From Sphingomonas sp. (GTDB taxonomy: Bacteria; Pseudomonadota; Alphaproteobacteria; Sphingomonadales; Sphingomonadaceae): a stretch of DNA of 64,000 nt. Shown here piece by piece: positions 47,556 to 55,615 of this stretch; the stretch's first letter is position 1; each line of letters starts with the position of its first letter. The position numbers and the translations under genes are program-made. Below the pieces are notes generated by a model, which saw only the letters and a list, made by a program, of their open reading frames with translations, did not search any database and had not been told where the DNA came from. The stretch is taken from assembly GCF_019635515.1 (NCBI RefSeq), contig NZ_JAHBZI010000001.1, forward strand, positions 62,001-126,000. Direction: 5' to 3'.

Positions 47556-49049
47556 ATGACCTCTCCTTGGACCGCCTTCCGATCCCGGTTCCTGCGCCCG
47601 CATTTGCATCTCGATCGCGGCGAGCTGCTGGTCACCGCGGCGACCCTGGCGCTGTCGTCGCTGGCGGCGTTCGCGGCGCATGACTTTGGCGAGGTCGCCT
47701 CGGCGCTGGTGTTCGTCCTGGGCATCACCATTGCCGGCGCGCTTTCCGGTCTCGCCTCGGCGCTGCTCGCCGCGCTGGCGGCATTCCTCATCTATAATTT
47801 CTACCTGACCGAGCCAGCGCTGACCTTCCGCCTCGCCACCGGCGGGGATATCGCCCCGCTGATAGTCTTCAATCTGTGCGCACTGGTCTCGGGCGTGCTG
47901 GCCGGGCAGCTCAAGGACCATGCACAGGCGGCGCGATCGAGCAATCTCCAGCTGAACAGCCTGCTGGCGCTCAGCCAGGCGCTGCAGGTCGCGCAGCGCC
48001 AGTCCGACATGATCGCGACGATCGAGCGCGCCGCGCACGAGATCCTCGGCGCGCGTGTCGCGCTGTACCGGATCGAAGGTGATACGCCGCGCAGCCTCTC
48101 ACCGAGGCCGGTCGAGCCGGAGTGGCAGGTGTTCGCCGAGTGCGTGGCCCGGCAGGGGATGCTGGTCGAGCGCGGGCTGATGGGGTTGTGCCTCGATCCT
48201 CGCGATGCCAGCCTGGTACTGGTGCTTGAGCCGCTGCGCCCGGCGGGAATCAAGCCCGCGTTCCTCGAAGCGCTGGGCAACCTCATCGCGCTGGCGCTCG
48301 AACGCGCCGCGCTCGCCGAGCGGATCGCCGAAGCGAGCGCGGCGGCGCGGGCGGAGGAGTTAAAATCGGCTCTTCTCGCCTCGGTCAGCCACGATTTCCG
48401 CACACCGCTGACCGCGATCAGCGCCTCGGCATCGAGTCTCGTCGCCTATAGCGAGAAGTTCGATCCCGCCACTGCGACGCGGCTGTTGCGTGGCATCGTC
48501 GAGGAATGCGAGCGGCTAAACCGCTACACCGCCAACCTGCTCGAGATGAGCCGGATGGAGACCGGCGGCGGCGCGCAACCGCTGCAGATATTGAGCGCTG
48601 CCGAGATGGCCGCCGCCGCGCTCCAGCGCGTCCGTCCCCGCGCGGGGTTACGGGAAATGACCTTGACCGCGCCCGACGACGATCTCCTCGTCGCCGCCAA
48701 TCCGGCGCTGTTCGAACTGGTGCTGATCAACATCCTCGACAATGCGATCCTCTACAGCGGGGAGGATGCGCGGATCGTCGTGGCGATCCAGAGCGAAGCG
48801 GGAGCGTGTCAGATCGATATCGCCGACAATGGTCAGGGCATTCCCGAACATGCCTTGCTCCGGGTGTTCGATCGCTTCTACCGTGCCGGGCGCAGCGAGA
48901 CGACAAGCCGGGGCAGCGGTCTGGGTCTCGCCATTGCCAAAGGTTTCGTCGAGGCGCTCGGCGGAACGATCGCGGCGAGCCTGCCCGGGATCGACGGGCA
49001 GGGGACACGCATTACCATCCGGCTGCCCTTTGCCGAGTTCTATGGCTGA
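47556..49049 (+). CDS. KdpD-like sensor histidine kinase (short form)
   Basis: 497 residues from ATG 47556; ATG 47385 would extend it by 57 low-complexity residues. It contains the DUF4118 membrane domain (four helices, residues about 24-120), a GAF-like domain (about 150-250), then HisKA with SVSHDFRTPLTAISA (His279) and an HATPase domain (INILDNAILYSGEDARIV, DNGQGIPEHALLRVF, GSGLGLAIAKGFV). The N-terminal KdpD and USP domains of E. coli KdpD are missing. No kdpFABC operon lies in the window, so the target may not be potassium transport. Confidence 0.88.
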   Translation: MTSPWTAFRSRFLRPHLHLDRGELLVTAATLALSSLAAFAAHDFGEVASALVFVLGITIAGALSGLASALLAALAAFLIYNFYLTEPALTFRLATGGDIAPLIVFNLCALVSGVLAGQLKDHAQAARSSNLQLNSLLALSQALQVAQRQSDMIATIERAAHEILGARVALYRIEGDTPRSLSPRPVEPEWQVFAECVARQGMLVERGLMGLCLDPRDASLVLVLEPLRPAGIKPAFLEALGNLIALALERAALAERIAEASAAARAEELKSALLASVSHDFRTPLTAISASASSLVAYSEKFDPATATRLLRGIVEECERLNRYTANLLEMSRMETGGGAQPLQILSAAEMAAAALQRVRPRAGLREMTLTAPDDDLLVAANPALFELVLINILDNAILYSGEDARIVVAIQSEAGACQIDIADNGQGIPEHALLRVFDRFYRAGRSETTSRGSGLGLAIAKGFVEALGGTIAASLPGIDGQGTRITIRLPFAEFYG

Positions 49050-49729
49050 TGTCCCAGATTCTGCTCGTTGACGACGAACCCTCGCTGATCGCGGTACTCG
49101 AGCCGGTGCTGGAGGCGGCGGGACACAGCGTCCGGATCGCGTCGGACGGCACCCAGGCGCTGCGCATGGCCGCCGATCTCGATCCAGAGGTGGTGCTGCT
49201 CGATCTCGGGCTGCCCGATATCGACGGCAAGGACGTGCTGCATGCGTTGCGCGCGACCAGCGCGGTGCCGATCATTGTCATCTCCGCGCGCCACCAGGAG
49301 GCGGAGAAGATCGCCGCACTCGATCTCGGCGCCGACGACTATGTCAACAAACCCTTCGAGATCGGTGAGTTGATGGCCCGCATCCGTGCCGCGATCCGTC
49401 GCAATTCGAGCCTCAAGAGCGCGCCGACCGTCTATCGAGGCGGTCCGCTGGAAATCGATTTCGTCGCCCGCCGCGTGACGCTCGACGGCGAACCGACCAA
49501 GCTTTCGCCGAAGGAGTATGACCTGCTGCGCACCCTGGCACTGAGCGCCGGGCAGGTGGTAACCCACAAAAGGCTGCTGGCGGCGGGCTGGGGGGCGGAG
49601 AGCGCCGACAGCCAGTATCTGCGCGTCTATATCGGCCTGCTGCGCCAGAAGATCGAGGAAGACCCTAGCGACCCGCGCTTCCTGATCACCGAACCGGGGG
49701 TGGGATACCGGCTGGTCAGCGGAAGCTAG
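49049..49729 (+). CDS. KdpE-like response regulator
   Basis: 226 residues, ATG 49049 overlapping the kinase stop by one base (TGATG). Receiver: ILLVDDEPS, Asp52 (VVLLDLGLPDIDG) and Lys101 (YVNKPFEIGE). The C-terminal OmpR-type winged helix carries LSPKEYDLLRTLALSAGQVV and YLRVYIGLLRQKIEED. It is the cognate regulator of the adjacent kinase. Targets unknown. Confidence 0.92.
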   Translation: MSQILLVDDEPSLIAVLEPVLEAAGHSVRIASDGTQALRMAADLDPEVVLLDLGLPDIDGKDVLHALRATSAVPIIVISARHQEAEKIAALDLGADDYVNKPFEIGELMARIRAAIRRNSSLKSAPTVYRGGPLEIDFVARRVTLDGEPTKLSPKEYDLLRTLALSAGQVVTHKRLLAAGWGAESADSQYLRVYIGLLRQKIEEDPSDPRFLITEPGVGYRLVSGS

Positions 49730-49874
49730 ACCAAACCCGCCGGACCCGTCGATCGCGTATATTCCGCCAGAGAGATCTGCGTCACAAATCCGGGATCGCG
49801 CAGCCGTTCGGCCTTGCCGATCCTTTTGGCCGCAGGGCCTTGCGGGGTGCCGGGCGTGGGCCTAGCTCCCGTCC

Positions 49875-51278
49875 ATGACCGACTCCGCAAACGCGCTCGA
49901 TTATGCCGAGCGCCATATCGACGACAGCCTCGACCGGCTGTTCGCGCTGATGCGCGTGCCCTCGATCTCGACCGATCCGGCCTATGCCGAGGAGTGCCAG
50001 CGCGCCGCCAAGCTGCTTGCCGACGAGCTCAACCAACTCGGCTTCGAAGCGCGCGTCGCGCCGACGCCGGGGCATCCGATGGTCGTCGCGCATCATGATG
50101 GCCCAGACGGCGAAAACGTGCCGCATGTGCTGTTCTACGGGCATTACGACGTCCAGCCGGTCGATCCGCTCGAATTGTGGAAGCGCGATCCGTTCGATCC
50201 GGTGATCGAGACGCGCGGCGATGGCGCGAAGCAGATCGTCGGGCGCGGGGCGTCGGACGACAAGGGACAGCTGCGCACTTTCGTCGAGGCGTGCCGCGCG
50301 TGGAAGGAGGCCGCCGGGCGGCTGCCGTGCAAGGTCACGATCCTGTTCGAGGGCGAGGAGGAATCGGGCTCTAAGAGCCTGGAGCCGTTCCTCCATGCCC
50401 ATGCCGAGGAATTGAAGGCCGATTTCGCGCTGATCTGCGACACGCTGATGTGGGATACCGAGACGCCCGGGTTGACCATCGGCCTGCGCGGCATGGCGGC
50501 GGGGCAGGTGACGGTGCGCGGGCCATCGCGCGACCTCCACTCCGGCCTTTATGGCGGAGCCGCGCGCAATCCGATCCAACTGCTCAGCACGATCCTCGCC
50601 GAACTGAAGGACAAGGACGGCCGCGTAACCCTCGCCGGCTTTTACGATGGCGTGCCCGAGGTCGGCGAAGCTGTCCGCGAGAGCTGGGACGCGCTCGGTT
50701 TCGACGACACGGAATTCCTCGGCGAGATCGGTCTCAGCGTGCCGGCCGGCGAGAAGGGCTATGAGGTGCTCGAACAGGTCTGGGCGCGCCCGACCGCCGA
50801 GATCAACGGCATCTGGGGCGGCTATACCGGCGAGGGCTTCAAGACCGTGATCCCCGCCGAGGCTCATGCCAAGATCAGCTTCCGGCTGGTCGGCACGCAG
50901 GATCCGGACAAGGTCTGGGCGGCGTTCGAAGAACATGTTCGTTCGCGCCTGCCCGCCGATTGCACCGTCGAATTTGCCGGGCGCGGGCCGGGCAGCCCGG
51001 CGGTGAGCGTATCGAGCGACAGCGGTCCGCTGACGGCGACGCGCGCCGCGCTCGATGCCGAATGGGGCAAATCGGCGCTGATCGGCTGCGGCGGCGGCAT
51101 CCCGGTGGTCACTTCGATTTCGAAGATCCTCGGCATGGACACCGTGCTGGTCGGCTTCGCGCTGACCGACGACAATATCCATTCGCCCAACGAGAAGTAC
51201 GATCTCAAGAGCTTCCACAAGGGCATCCGGTCCTGGGTGCGGATACTGGCCGAAATCGGGGCAATGCGACCCGATTAA
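49875..51278 (+). CDS. M20-family dipeptidase
   Basis: 467 residues. Zinc-binding motifs: FYGHYDVQPVDP (His, Asp), GRGASDDKGQLRTFVEA (Asp), LFEGEEESGS (Glu-Glu), with the catalytic dimerisation region (RDLHSGLYGGAARNPIQLL) and CGGGIPVVTSISKILG. It hydrolyses dipeptides or peptide-like substrates in the cytoplasm. Length is normal. It starts 145 bases after the regulator gene. Confidence 0.93.
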   Translation: MTDSANALDYAERHIDDSLDRLFALMRVPSISTDPAYAEECQRAAKLLADELNQLGFEARVAPTPGHPMVVAHHDGPDGENVPHVLFYGHYDVQPVDPLELWKRDPFDPVIETRGDGAKQIVGRGASDDKGQLRTFVEACRAWKEAAGRLPCKVTILFEGEEESGSKSLEPFLHAHAEELKADFALICDTLMWDTETPGLTIGLRGMAAGQVTVRGPSRDLHSGLYGGAARNPIQLLSTILAELKDKDGRVTLAGFYDGVPEVGEAVRESWDALGFDDTEFLGEIGLSVPAGEKGYEVLEQVWARPTAEINGIWGGYTGEGFKTVIPAEAHAKISFRLVGTQDPDKVWAAFEEHVRSRLPADCTVEFAGRGPGSPAVSVSSDSGPLTATRAALDAEWGKSALIGCGGGIPVVTSISKILGMDTVLVGFALTDDNIHSPNEKYDLKSFHKGIRSWVRILAEIGAMRPD

Positions 51279-51290
51279 GCACAACACGTC

Positions 51291-51381
51291 CGTCACCCTG
51301 AACTTGTTTCAGCATCCAACGTGCAACAAGCTGGAACAGGGCTTGCTGAGCGCTGGATGCTGAAACAAGTTCAGCATGACG
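51291..51381. repeat. Long inverted repeat, family C
   Basis: Left arm 51291-51318 begins CGTCACCCTGAACTTGTTTC; right arm 51354-51381 begins TGGATGCTGAAACAAGTTCA. The arms are 28 bases long with two mismatches. The loop of 35 bases itself carries a smaller stem-like stretch. This is the type of palindromic repeat (coding-frame MLKQVQGD-type reading) that I recall scattered in alphaproteobacterial genomes. Between the dipeptidase gene and a lipoprotein gene. Confidence 0.8.
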
Positions 51382-51391
51382 GGGGTGAGGG

Positions 51392-51835
51392 ATGACTAGG
51401 TTCGCATGGATGGCGGTGTTGGTGCTGGCAGGCTGCGAGCCTGCGCCTGTCGCGACCATCGCCAATCAAGCTGAGGTGTCGACCAACGCTGCAGAGCCCG
51501 CCGCTCCCGCTCCGGTCGCGACTTCGTCGGCAGTGGCGGCGTCGCCGATGGCGCAGTGGCTGGTCGGGGCCTGGTCGTATGACACCAGTTGCGCGACCGA
51601 TTTCATCCTCCATTACAATGCCGATGGCACGCTCCAGAATGGCGAGGATTCGGGCCATTGGGCGATCGACGGCGACAAGGTCACCGAGACGATTTCGGAG
51701 CGTTTCGAGATGGGCAGCGATGCGCCGATCAAGCTCGACCGGCCCGAGACGCGCAGCTACACCGTCGCGCAGATCGACGCCGACAAGGGCAATCTGACCT
51801 TCCAGGGCAAGAAAATCCCGATCCTGCGCTGTTGA
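51392..51835 (+). CDS. Small lipoprotein with a lipocalin-like C-terminal domain
   Basis: 147 residues. MTRFAWMAVLVLAGCEPAPV has lipobox LAGC (Cys15). An Ala/Pro/Thr-rich linker follows to about residue 52, then a beta domain MAQWLVGAWSYDTSCATDFI, LHYNADGTLQNGEDSGHWAI. The GAWSYD...GTL pattern resembles lipocalin-like domains. Periplasmic. Function unknown. It begins 10 bases after the inverted repeat. Confidence 0.72.
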   Translation: MTRFAWMAVLVLAGCEPAPVATIANQAEVSTNAAEPAAPAPVATSSAVAASPMAQWLVGAWSYDTSCATDFILHYNADGTLQNGEDSGHWAIDGDKVTETISERFEMGSDAPIKLDRPETRSYTVAQIDADKGNLTFQGKKIPILRC

Positions 51836-51866
51836 CGCGGAAGACGCTGCGCACGATAGCGGCGAT

Positions 51867-52529
51867 ATGGTTCCCCTTTCGTTCGCTGGCCATGATTTCA
51901 AGGCGCTGGCCGAAGGCGCGCTCTATTGGCCGGCACGGCGGGCATTGCTCGTCGCCGATCTCCATTTCGAGAAAGCGAGCTGGTTCGCGGTGCGCGGCCA
52001 GATGCTGCCGCCCTATGATTCGATCGCGACGCTCAGCGACGTCACCGCTCTGGTCGATCGCACCGATGCCCGCGAACTCTGGTGTCTTGGCGACAGCTTT
52101 CACGATTCGGCCGGCTGCGAACGTCTCCCCGACCAGGCCCGGGCGATGCTGACCGCGCTGACCGCGCGGCTCGACTGGCGCTGGATCACCGGCAATCACG
52201 ATTCCGCGATGGTAGATCATTGCGGCGGCGCCATCGAGGAGGAGGCGTTGGTCGACGGGCTGGTGCTCCGCCACGAAGCCGAGCCGGGCGATCCGCGCCC
52301 CGAGCTATCCGGGCATTTCCATCCCAAGCTGCGGCTGCGACTGCGCGGACGGCATGTCGCGCGGCGCTGTTTCGTCGCCACCGAGACCAAGCTGATCCTG
52401 CCCGCTTTCGGCGCGCTCACCGGCGGGCTCGACGCGCATCACCCCGAGATCATTCGCGCGGTGGGGCACAAGGCGCAGGCGCTGGTCGCGCTCGAAACCA
52501 GGTTGTTGCGCTTTCCGATCGCCGCCTAG
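51867..52529 (+). CDS. pdeM: Ligase-associated DNA damage response endonuclease PdeM
   Basis: 220 residues, a metallophosphoesterase. ALLVADLHFEKASWFA (D-x-H), LWCLGDSFHDSAG (GDxxH), and ITGNHDSAM (GNHD) are the metal motifs; LSGHFHPKL (GHxH) closes the site. The PdeM group is usually beside a ligase-associated helicase, exonuclease or DNA ligase gene; here none is present. Cytoplasmic. Confidence 0.85.
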   Translation: MVPLSFAGHDFKALAEGALYWPARRALLVADLHFEKASWFAVRGQMLPPYDSIATLSDVTALVDRTDARELWCLGDSFHDSAGCERLPDQARAMLTALTARLDWRWITGNHDSAMVDHCGGAIEEEALVDGLVLRHEAEPGDPRPELSGHFHPKLRLRLRGRHVARRCFVATETKLILPAFGALTGGLDAHHPEIIRAVGHKAQALVALETRLLRFPIAA

Positions 52530-53224
52530 CGCCGGATAACCTCGCCCGCGCAGCTGATCGTGGCGGTGCCCCGGACCTTGCACTCGGGGTTACCGAGGAT
52601 CGTCACGGAACCGTGCCCCGATGCGGTGACCTGCGCGGTATAGCGCACGCCGATGACGAGTGGCCCGTAGCTCTCCCATAGCAAGGTCGCGTCATTGGCG
52701 AGCAACCCGCTGCCATCGACGGTACCGCCCACCGCGCCGCGGATGCGCAGGCTGGTCGCGGTGCCGGACAGCTTGAGCATGCCCATGCCGTTATGCGCGA
52801 CGAAGAGTTCATCGGCGCGGATTGCGGCGACGTCGAGCGAACCGGTGCCTTCGAGCGATAGATCGATGCGCGGCGCGCGCATGTCGCTGACATGGATCGC
52901 CGCGCCACCATTGGCGACGATCCCGCGCAGCAGCGGCGTCGCGATGCGGATCCGCGTCGTCCGTGGCGTATCGTGTTTGCGGACCGCGAAGCCGCTCGCG
53001 CCCGAGTTGACGATCAGGGTACTGCCCTGGACCTGCAGCGACAGCCGGTCGAGCGCGGCGGGGTCGCCCTCGGCGGAAGCGCCGCCATTGCCGGGGACGA
53101 TCTCGACTTCGAAGGGGCCGTTGATGCGAACCCGGTCGAAGCCGGTGACCATGTAGCGGCGCGCATCGCCGGGCGCGCCGGCGGCGGTCAGACAGAGAAG
53201 CGAGGCGAGAGCGAGGGCGCGCAT
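52526..53224 (-). CDS. Head-GIN domain (DUF2807) exported protein
   Basis: 232 residues from ATG 53224 (signal peptide MRALALASLLCLTAAGAPGD). The mature protein is a beta-helix with VTGFDRVRINGPFEVEIVPG, SLQVQGSTLIVNSGASG, and repeated short strands (GGAAIHVSDMRAP, EGTGSLDVAAIRADEL). This is the DUF2807/GIN pattern. It ends in ISCAGEVIRR. It overlaps pdeM by 4 bases in convergent orientation. Function unknown. Confidence 0.82.
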   Translation of the reverse strand: MRALALASLLCLTAAGAPGDARRYMVTGFDRVRINGPFEVEIVPGNGGASAEGDPAALDRLSLQVQGSTLIVNSGASGFAVRKHDTPRTTRIRIATPLLRGIVANGGAAIHVSDMRAPRIDLSLEGTGSLDVAAIRADELFVAHNGMGMLKLSGTATSLRIRGAVGGTVDGSGLLANDATLLWESYGPLVIGVRYTAQVTASGHGSVTILGNPECKVRGTATISCAGEVIRR

Positions 53225-53254
53225 GCCGCACCCTCGCACCCGATCCTCACGCCA

Positions 53255-53989
53255 TCAAGAGCAGTGCGCCTCGCCCGATCCGACGGTGTTGACCGCGCAT
53301 TTGGCGCCGCCGGTCAGCGTGACGTCGCCCGATCCGACGATCGAGACCGCCGCGCCGCCCTTGATCACGCCGCGCATGTCGCCCGAACCGGCGATCGAGA
53401 CTTCGCCGCTATTGGCGGTAAGGCCGCTGGTATCGATATCGCCCGAACCGGCGATCGAGGCGGCAAGCTTCTCGGTCGTGCCCTTGGCCGAGATACTGCC
53501 CGATCCGGCGACCGACAGGGTGGCGAGGCCGCCCTTCAGCTCGGCAATGTCGATATTGCCCGATCCCGAGATGGCGGCGGACACGTCGCCCTCGGCGCGC
53601 TCGATGCTGAGATCGCCCGATCCGCTGACGCCGGCGGAGCTCAGCTTGGGCATCACGACGTGGATGCGCGCGCCGCGGTCACGGTCGAAGAACGAGCCGC
53701 GGCTATCCTTGCGGGTGATCCGCAGATTGCCGCCCACGACTTGGATATCGAGCTGATCGAGCACCTTGGGATCGCCCTCGGCGGTGACCGAGAAGGCGTT
53801 GCCGATCTTGACGTCGACATCGTCGGGGCCGCCGACATCGACGCCGGTGAAGCCGGTCGCCGCATAGGTACGCGAGGCGCCGGGACCGCTCGGGGCGATG
53901 CTCGCGCCGCCTTCCTTTTCCCATTTGGATTGGCAGGCGGCGGTGCCTGCCAGCAGCGGCACCAGGGCGATCATCAACAGGCGCATCAT
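53255..53989 (-). CDS. Head-GIN domain (DUF2807) lipoprotein
   Basis: 244 residues. MMRLLMIALVPLLAGTAACQ is a lipoprotein signal with GTAAC (Cys19). The mature protein is a beta-helix with a clear repeat: SGSGDLSIERAEGDVSAAIS, SGSGNIDIAELKGGLATLS, VAGSGSISAKGTTEKLAAS, IAGSGDIDTSGL, about 20 residues each. The DNA shows the same periodicity. It is a paralogue of the next gene and lies just upstream of it. Role unknown, maybe surface or periplasmic. Confidence 0.85.
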   Translation of the reverse strand: MMRLLMIALVPLLAGTAACQSKWEKEGGASIAPSGPGASRTYAATGFTGVDVGGPDDVDVKIGNAFSVTAEGDPKVLDQLDIQVVGGNLRITRKDSRGSFFDRDRGARIHVVMPKLSSAGVSGSGDLSIERAEGDVSAAISGSGNIDIAELKGGLATLSVAGSGSISAKGTTEKLAASIAGSGDIDTSGLTANSGEVSIAGSGDMRGVIKGGAAVSIVGSGDVTLTGGAKCAVNTVGSGEAHCS

Positions 53990-54042
53990 TCTCTCCCGAA
54001 CTACGTGTATTGCACAAACAATACACTGATTGCCTTAAAAAG

Positions 54043-54075
54043 AAAAGGGGCGGCGAGTTTCCCCGCCGCCCCTTT
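54043..54075 (-). terminator. Rho-independent terminator of carD
   Basis: AAAGGGGCGGCG (54044-54055) pairs with CGCCGCCCCTTT (54064-54075), a perfect 12-base stem with an eight-base loop. On the minus strand the RNA ends with a T-tract (TTTTCTTTTT), as expected after carD. Confidence 0.9.
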
Positions 54076-54099
54076 GTATATCGGTTGTCCAGCGCGCGA

Positions 54100-54633
54100 T
54101 TAAGCCGGAACCTTGTCCTTGTTCCAGACCGCGGCCGCGACCTTGAGGATCTCGACGATCTTCACCAAGGCAGCCGGCTCGTCGATCTGCTCCATCGCGG
54201 CCAGTTCGCGCGCGAGGCGCGACGCCGCTGCTTCGAAGATCTGGCGCTCGGAATAGCTCTGCTCGGGCTGATCCTCGGCGCGGAACAGGTCGCGGACCAC
54301 TTCGGCGATCGACACGAGGTCGCCCGAATTGATCTTGGCTTCATACTCCTGGGCACGGCGCGACCACATGGTGCGCTTGACGCGGGGCTTGCCCTTGAGC
54401 GTCTCGAGCGCTTCGCGAAGCGTCTTGTCGCTCGAAAGCTTACGCATACCGACGCTTTCCGCCTTGTTGGTCGGAACGCGCAGGGTCATCTTCTCTTTTT
54501 CGAAGCGGAGGACGTACAGTTCGAGCTGCATCCCCGCGATTTCCTGTTTCTGAAGCTCTATGACACGGCCAACGCCGTGCTTGGGGTAAACGACATAATC
54601 GCCGACATCGAAGGACAGCGCCTTGGCAGCCAT
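54100..54633 (-). CDS. carD: CarD-family transcription factor
   Basis: 177 residues from ATG 54633. The N-terminal RNA-polymerase interaction domain reads FDVGDYVVYPKHGVGRVIEL and LRFEKEKMTLRVPTNKAESV; the C-terminal helical domain has RAQEYEAKINSGDLVSIAEV, RDLFRAEDQPEQSYSERQIF. CarD binds RNA polymerase and stabilises open promoter complexes at rRNA and other promoters. Monocistronic, with the strong terminator at 54043-54075. An in-frame ATG further upstream at 54744 is not needed. Confidence 0.95.
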   Translation of the reverse strand: MAAKALSFDVGDYVVYPKHGVGRVIELQKQEIAGMQLELYVLRFEKEKMTLRVPTNKAESVGMRKLSSDKTLREALETLKGKPRVKRTMWSRRAQEYEAKINSGDLVSIAEVVRDLFRAEDQPEQSYSERQIFEAAASRLARELAAMEQIDEPAALVKIVEILKVAAAVWNKDKVPA

Positions 54634-54916
54634 GTGCGTGCAACCTTTCCGTGAATAAACCGCCCCGACGATTGCGGCGTCAGCCCGAGCGCGATAGACG
54701 GCCGGGCTGGCGATCGGGGCAAACTGATTTGCTTCTCCAGGCAAAGACGGTTTTTCGTCTTCGTCCCGATCCTTTTAACACGCCCGCAATAAAATTACCA
54801 CACCCGCGTCACTGTGCAGGTGCGGAAAATTACGGTTCTCCGCAGCCTTTTCGCCCCTCTGGACGCTGCGGACCGTCGATTTTTCGATTTTCAGGTCAAG
54901 TGCGCGACTCGGCGCG

Positions 54917-55255
54917 TCAGCTGCCGGTGCCCGGTTCCGCCGAGAAATATTTTTCGAACTTGCCCTCTTCGCCCTTGAACGCGTCGGCATCGGCGGGAAC
55001 GTCGCCCTTCTGCGTCACGTTGGGCCATTCCTCCGAATAGGTGCGGTTAAGCTCCAGCCACTTCTCCAGCCCGTTCTCGGTATCGGGCAGGATCGCCTCG
55101 GCCGGACATTCGGGTTCGCAGACGCCGCAATCGATGCATTCGTTGGGATTGATGACGAGCATGTTCTCGCCCTCATAGAAGCAATCGACCGGACAGACCT
55201 CGACGCAGTCCATATACTTGCACTTGATGCAGGCATCGGTGACGACATAGGTCAT
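54917..55255 (-). CDS. fdxA: 7Fe-type ferredoxin
   Basis: 112 residues. [40 protein letters not shown], then [14 protein letters not shown] give two clusters: one 3Fe-4S site and one 4Fe-4S site. The C-terminal tail ([12 protein letters not shown]) is typical of FdxA. It carries electrons in the cytoplasm. The 283 bases to carD contain no gene. Confidence 0.95.
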   Translation of the reverse strand: MTYVVTDACIKCKYMDCVEVCPVDCFYEGENMLVINPNECIDCGVCEPECPAEAILPDTENGLEKWLELNRTYSEEWPNVTQKGDVPADADAFKGEEGKFEKYFSAEPGTGS

Positions 55256-55315
55256 GGCAAGCGGGCCCCTTGGTACGAACGATTTGGCCTCTGCTATGCC
55301 CCTCGATTCCCCCCG

Positions 55316-55615
55316 TCAATCAATCGGCGCTTCCTGCGAGACGTTCTCAGTTCTGAGGTCCTGATAGCAGGCCAGCGCCTCCGCCGGAGGGCCGCGCCGC
55401 CGGGGTAGCGCCTCGACGCGGAGCACGCGGACCTTGCCGAACAGCGGAAAGGCGAGGATGCATCCAACTCGCACCGGCGTCGAGGAGCGCTCGATCCGGC
55501 GGCCGTCGATGCGCAGCAGGCCCTTTTCGGCGATCGCCTGCGCGGCGCCTCGCGTCTTGGCGATCCGCGCGAACCACAGGAAGCGGTCCAGCCGCATCGT
55601 CTCGCCTTCAGCCAT
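55316..55615 (-). CDS. S4-domain RNA-binding protein (Hsp15-like)
   Basis: 99 residues from ATG 55615 (MAEGETMRL), with ATG 55597 an alternative. MRLDRFLWFARIAKTRGAAQ, AIAEKGLLRIDGRRIERSS is the S4 fold. In E. coli the Hsp15 family rescues stalled 50S subunits with nascent chain. It overlaps the end of the helicase gene by 8 bases, so it is coupled. Confidence 0.88.
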   Translation of the reverse strand: MAEGETMRLDRFLWFARIAKTRGAAQAIAEKGLLRIDGRRIERSSTPVRVGCILAFPLFGKVRVLRVEALPRRRGPPAEALACYQDLRTENVSQEAPID

